Shown piece by piece: positions 12,325 to 12,830 of a stretch of 12,830 nt of DNA; positions within the stretch are counted from its first letter, which is position 1, and each line of letters begins with the position of its first letter. The stretch comes from Methanocella_A sp035319305 (GTDB taxonomy: Archaea; Halobacteriota; Methanocellia; Methanocellales; Methanocellaceae). The notes under the pieces were generated by a model. The model was not told where the DNA came from. It was given only the letters and a program-made list of their open reading frames with translations, and did not search any database. The translations under genes were made by a program, and so were the position numbers. Where the stretch lies: assembly GCA_035319305.1 (NCBI GenBank), contig DATHCY010000201.1:1-12830 (forward strand), written 5' to 3'.

Positions 12325-12830
12325 TGTCCTGACCCCCTGGTGAGCAGTTTGCTCATACCTTCAGCGGTCACGATTCCTAGCACGTTTCGCTGTTGGTCGA
12401 TGACTGGTAGTGCTGATATGTTATGTTTTTCTAGAAGCCTCGCGGCTAGGTCTACTGGGTCGTCTGGCGCGACAGTGATCACGTTCTTTGTCATCACCAT
12501 GTCGAGCCGGTCTCTCTGGGATAGGGCGACTGCTTTGGATACGTCCCAGGCGGTGATGATTCCGACTAGGTGGTTATTGTCATCGACGACGGGCAGATGG
12601 TTGAATCGGTCTTGGATGATTTTCTTCGCGGCTTCGTCCACGCTGAAGCCTGCCTTTATGGTTGCGACGTTGCGGACCATGACGTCCTTCGCTAGTGGCA
12701 TGCCCAGGGTTTCTCTCATTGGGCGGGCGATCGTGGTGCGGCTGAGGTGTTCTGCCGGGCTTGTGAGTAGGAATTTTCCGTTGTTGATCCACGATTTTAG
12801 CTCGTATGCTACTTTTCGGGCGTTGTAAAA
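12321..12830 (-). CDS. COG1900/DUF39 homocysteine-biosynthesis protein, C-terminal part with two CBS domains
   Basis: The frame is open to the right edge, giving 169 visible residues, so the N-terminal catalytic part is outside. The first ~37 residues (ARKVAYELKSWINNGKFLL, then TSPAEHLSR) look like the end of the DUF39 homocysteine-biosynthesis domain. Two CBS repeats follow. The first starts at MPLAKDVMVRNVATIKAGF and includes FNHLPVVDDNNHLVGIITAWDV. The second starts at MVMTKNVITVAPDD and includes ISALPVIDQQRNVLGIVTAEG. CBS pairs usually bind adenosyl nucleotides, so regulation by ATP, AMP or S-adenosylmethionine is plausible but inferred. The ferredoxin gene follows with a 4-nt overlap. 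An internal ATG (12719) should not be taken as the start, because conserved residues precede it. Confidence 0.9.
   Translation of the reverse strand, partial: FYNARKVAYELKSWINNGKFLLTSPAEHLSRTTIARPMRETLGMPLAKDVMVRNVATIKAGFSVDEAAKKIIQDRFNHLPVVDDNNHLVGIITAWDVSKAVALSQRDRLDMVMTKNVITVAPDDPVDLAARLLEKHNISALPVIDQQRNVLGIVTAEGMSKLLTRGSGQ

Overview
The window looks like a chromosomal segment of a methanogenic euryarchaeon. The evidence is an archaeal/eukaryotic-type glycyl-tRNA synthetase, a COG2433/DUF460 protein, a three-gene cluster of the methanogen-type homocysteine pathway, and TATA-box promoters, some of which appear to give leaderless or nearly leaderless messages. A Methanocellales-like host is my best guess, but it is inference. 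I see no insertion sequence, CRISPR array, tRNA or rRNA.

Layout. Bases 1-476 (minus) hold the N-terminal part of glycyl-tRNA synthetase, cut by the window edge; its promoter contains an exact 18-bp tandem duplication. A gene-poor, hairpin-rich stretch follows (about 554-1390). Next is a divergent pair: a small winged-helix-like protein (minus, ends 1393) and a thioredoxin-fold CxxC protein (plus, 2093-2467). Two related copies of a ~48-bp element (703-750 and 2625-2672) flank this pair. larB lies at 2887-3648 (plus). It is followed by a strong composite hairpin (3725-3782) and a secreted glycine-rich repeat protein on the minus strand (3920-4345) with a clear terminator and TATA box.

The centre holds a 680-residue DUF460 protein (4861-6903, plus), with a possible zinc-knuckle mini-ORF antisense to its start. 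Convergent to it is a DUF3887-like/alpha-beta hydrolase (7088-8398, minus) whose stop codon abuts a five-copy decamer repeat. A single-pass membrane protein of unknown function follows upstream (8672-9451, minus). A 668-bp gap then leads to a family-2 glycosyltransferase (10120-10821, plus).

The right end (11024-12830, minus) is one operon-like block. In transcription order it holds the C-terminal part of the COG1900 homocysteine-biosynthesis protein with two CBS domains, a NIL/two-[4Fe-4S] ferredoxin protein overlapping it by 4 nt (ATGA), and a UPF0280 (COG2122, ApbE-like) protein. Together these are the known components of sulfur insertion into aspartate semialdehyde to make homocysteine in methanogens.

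A window-wide feature is strong strand asymmetry. Gene 3' ends and 3' flanks are C/A-rich and G-poor on the sense strand (2461-2580: 10 G and 56 C on plus; mirrored at 1081-1200: 50 G and 10 C on plus, behind a minus-strand gene). Noncoding spaces are unusually rich in hairpins, short exact tandem duplications and G6/C6 runs.
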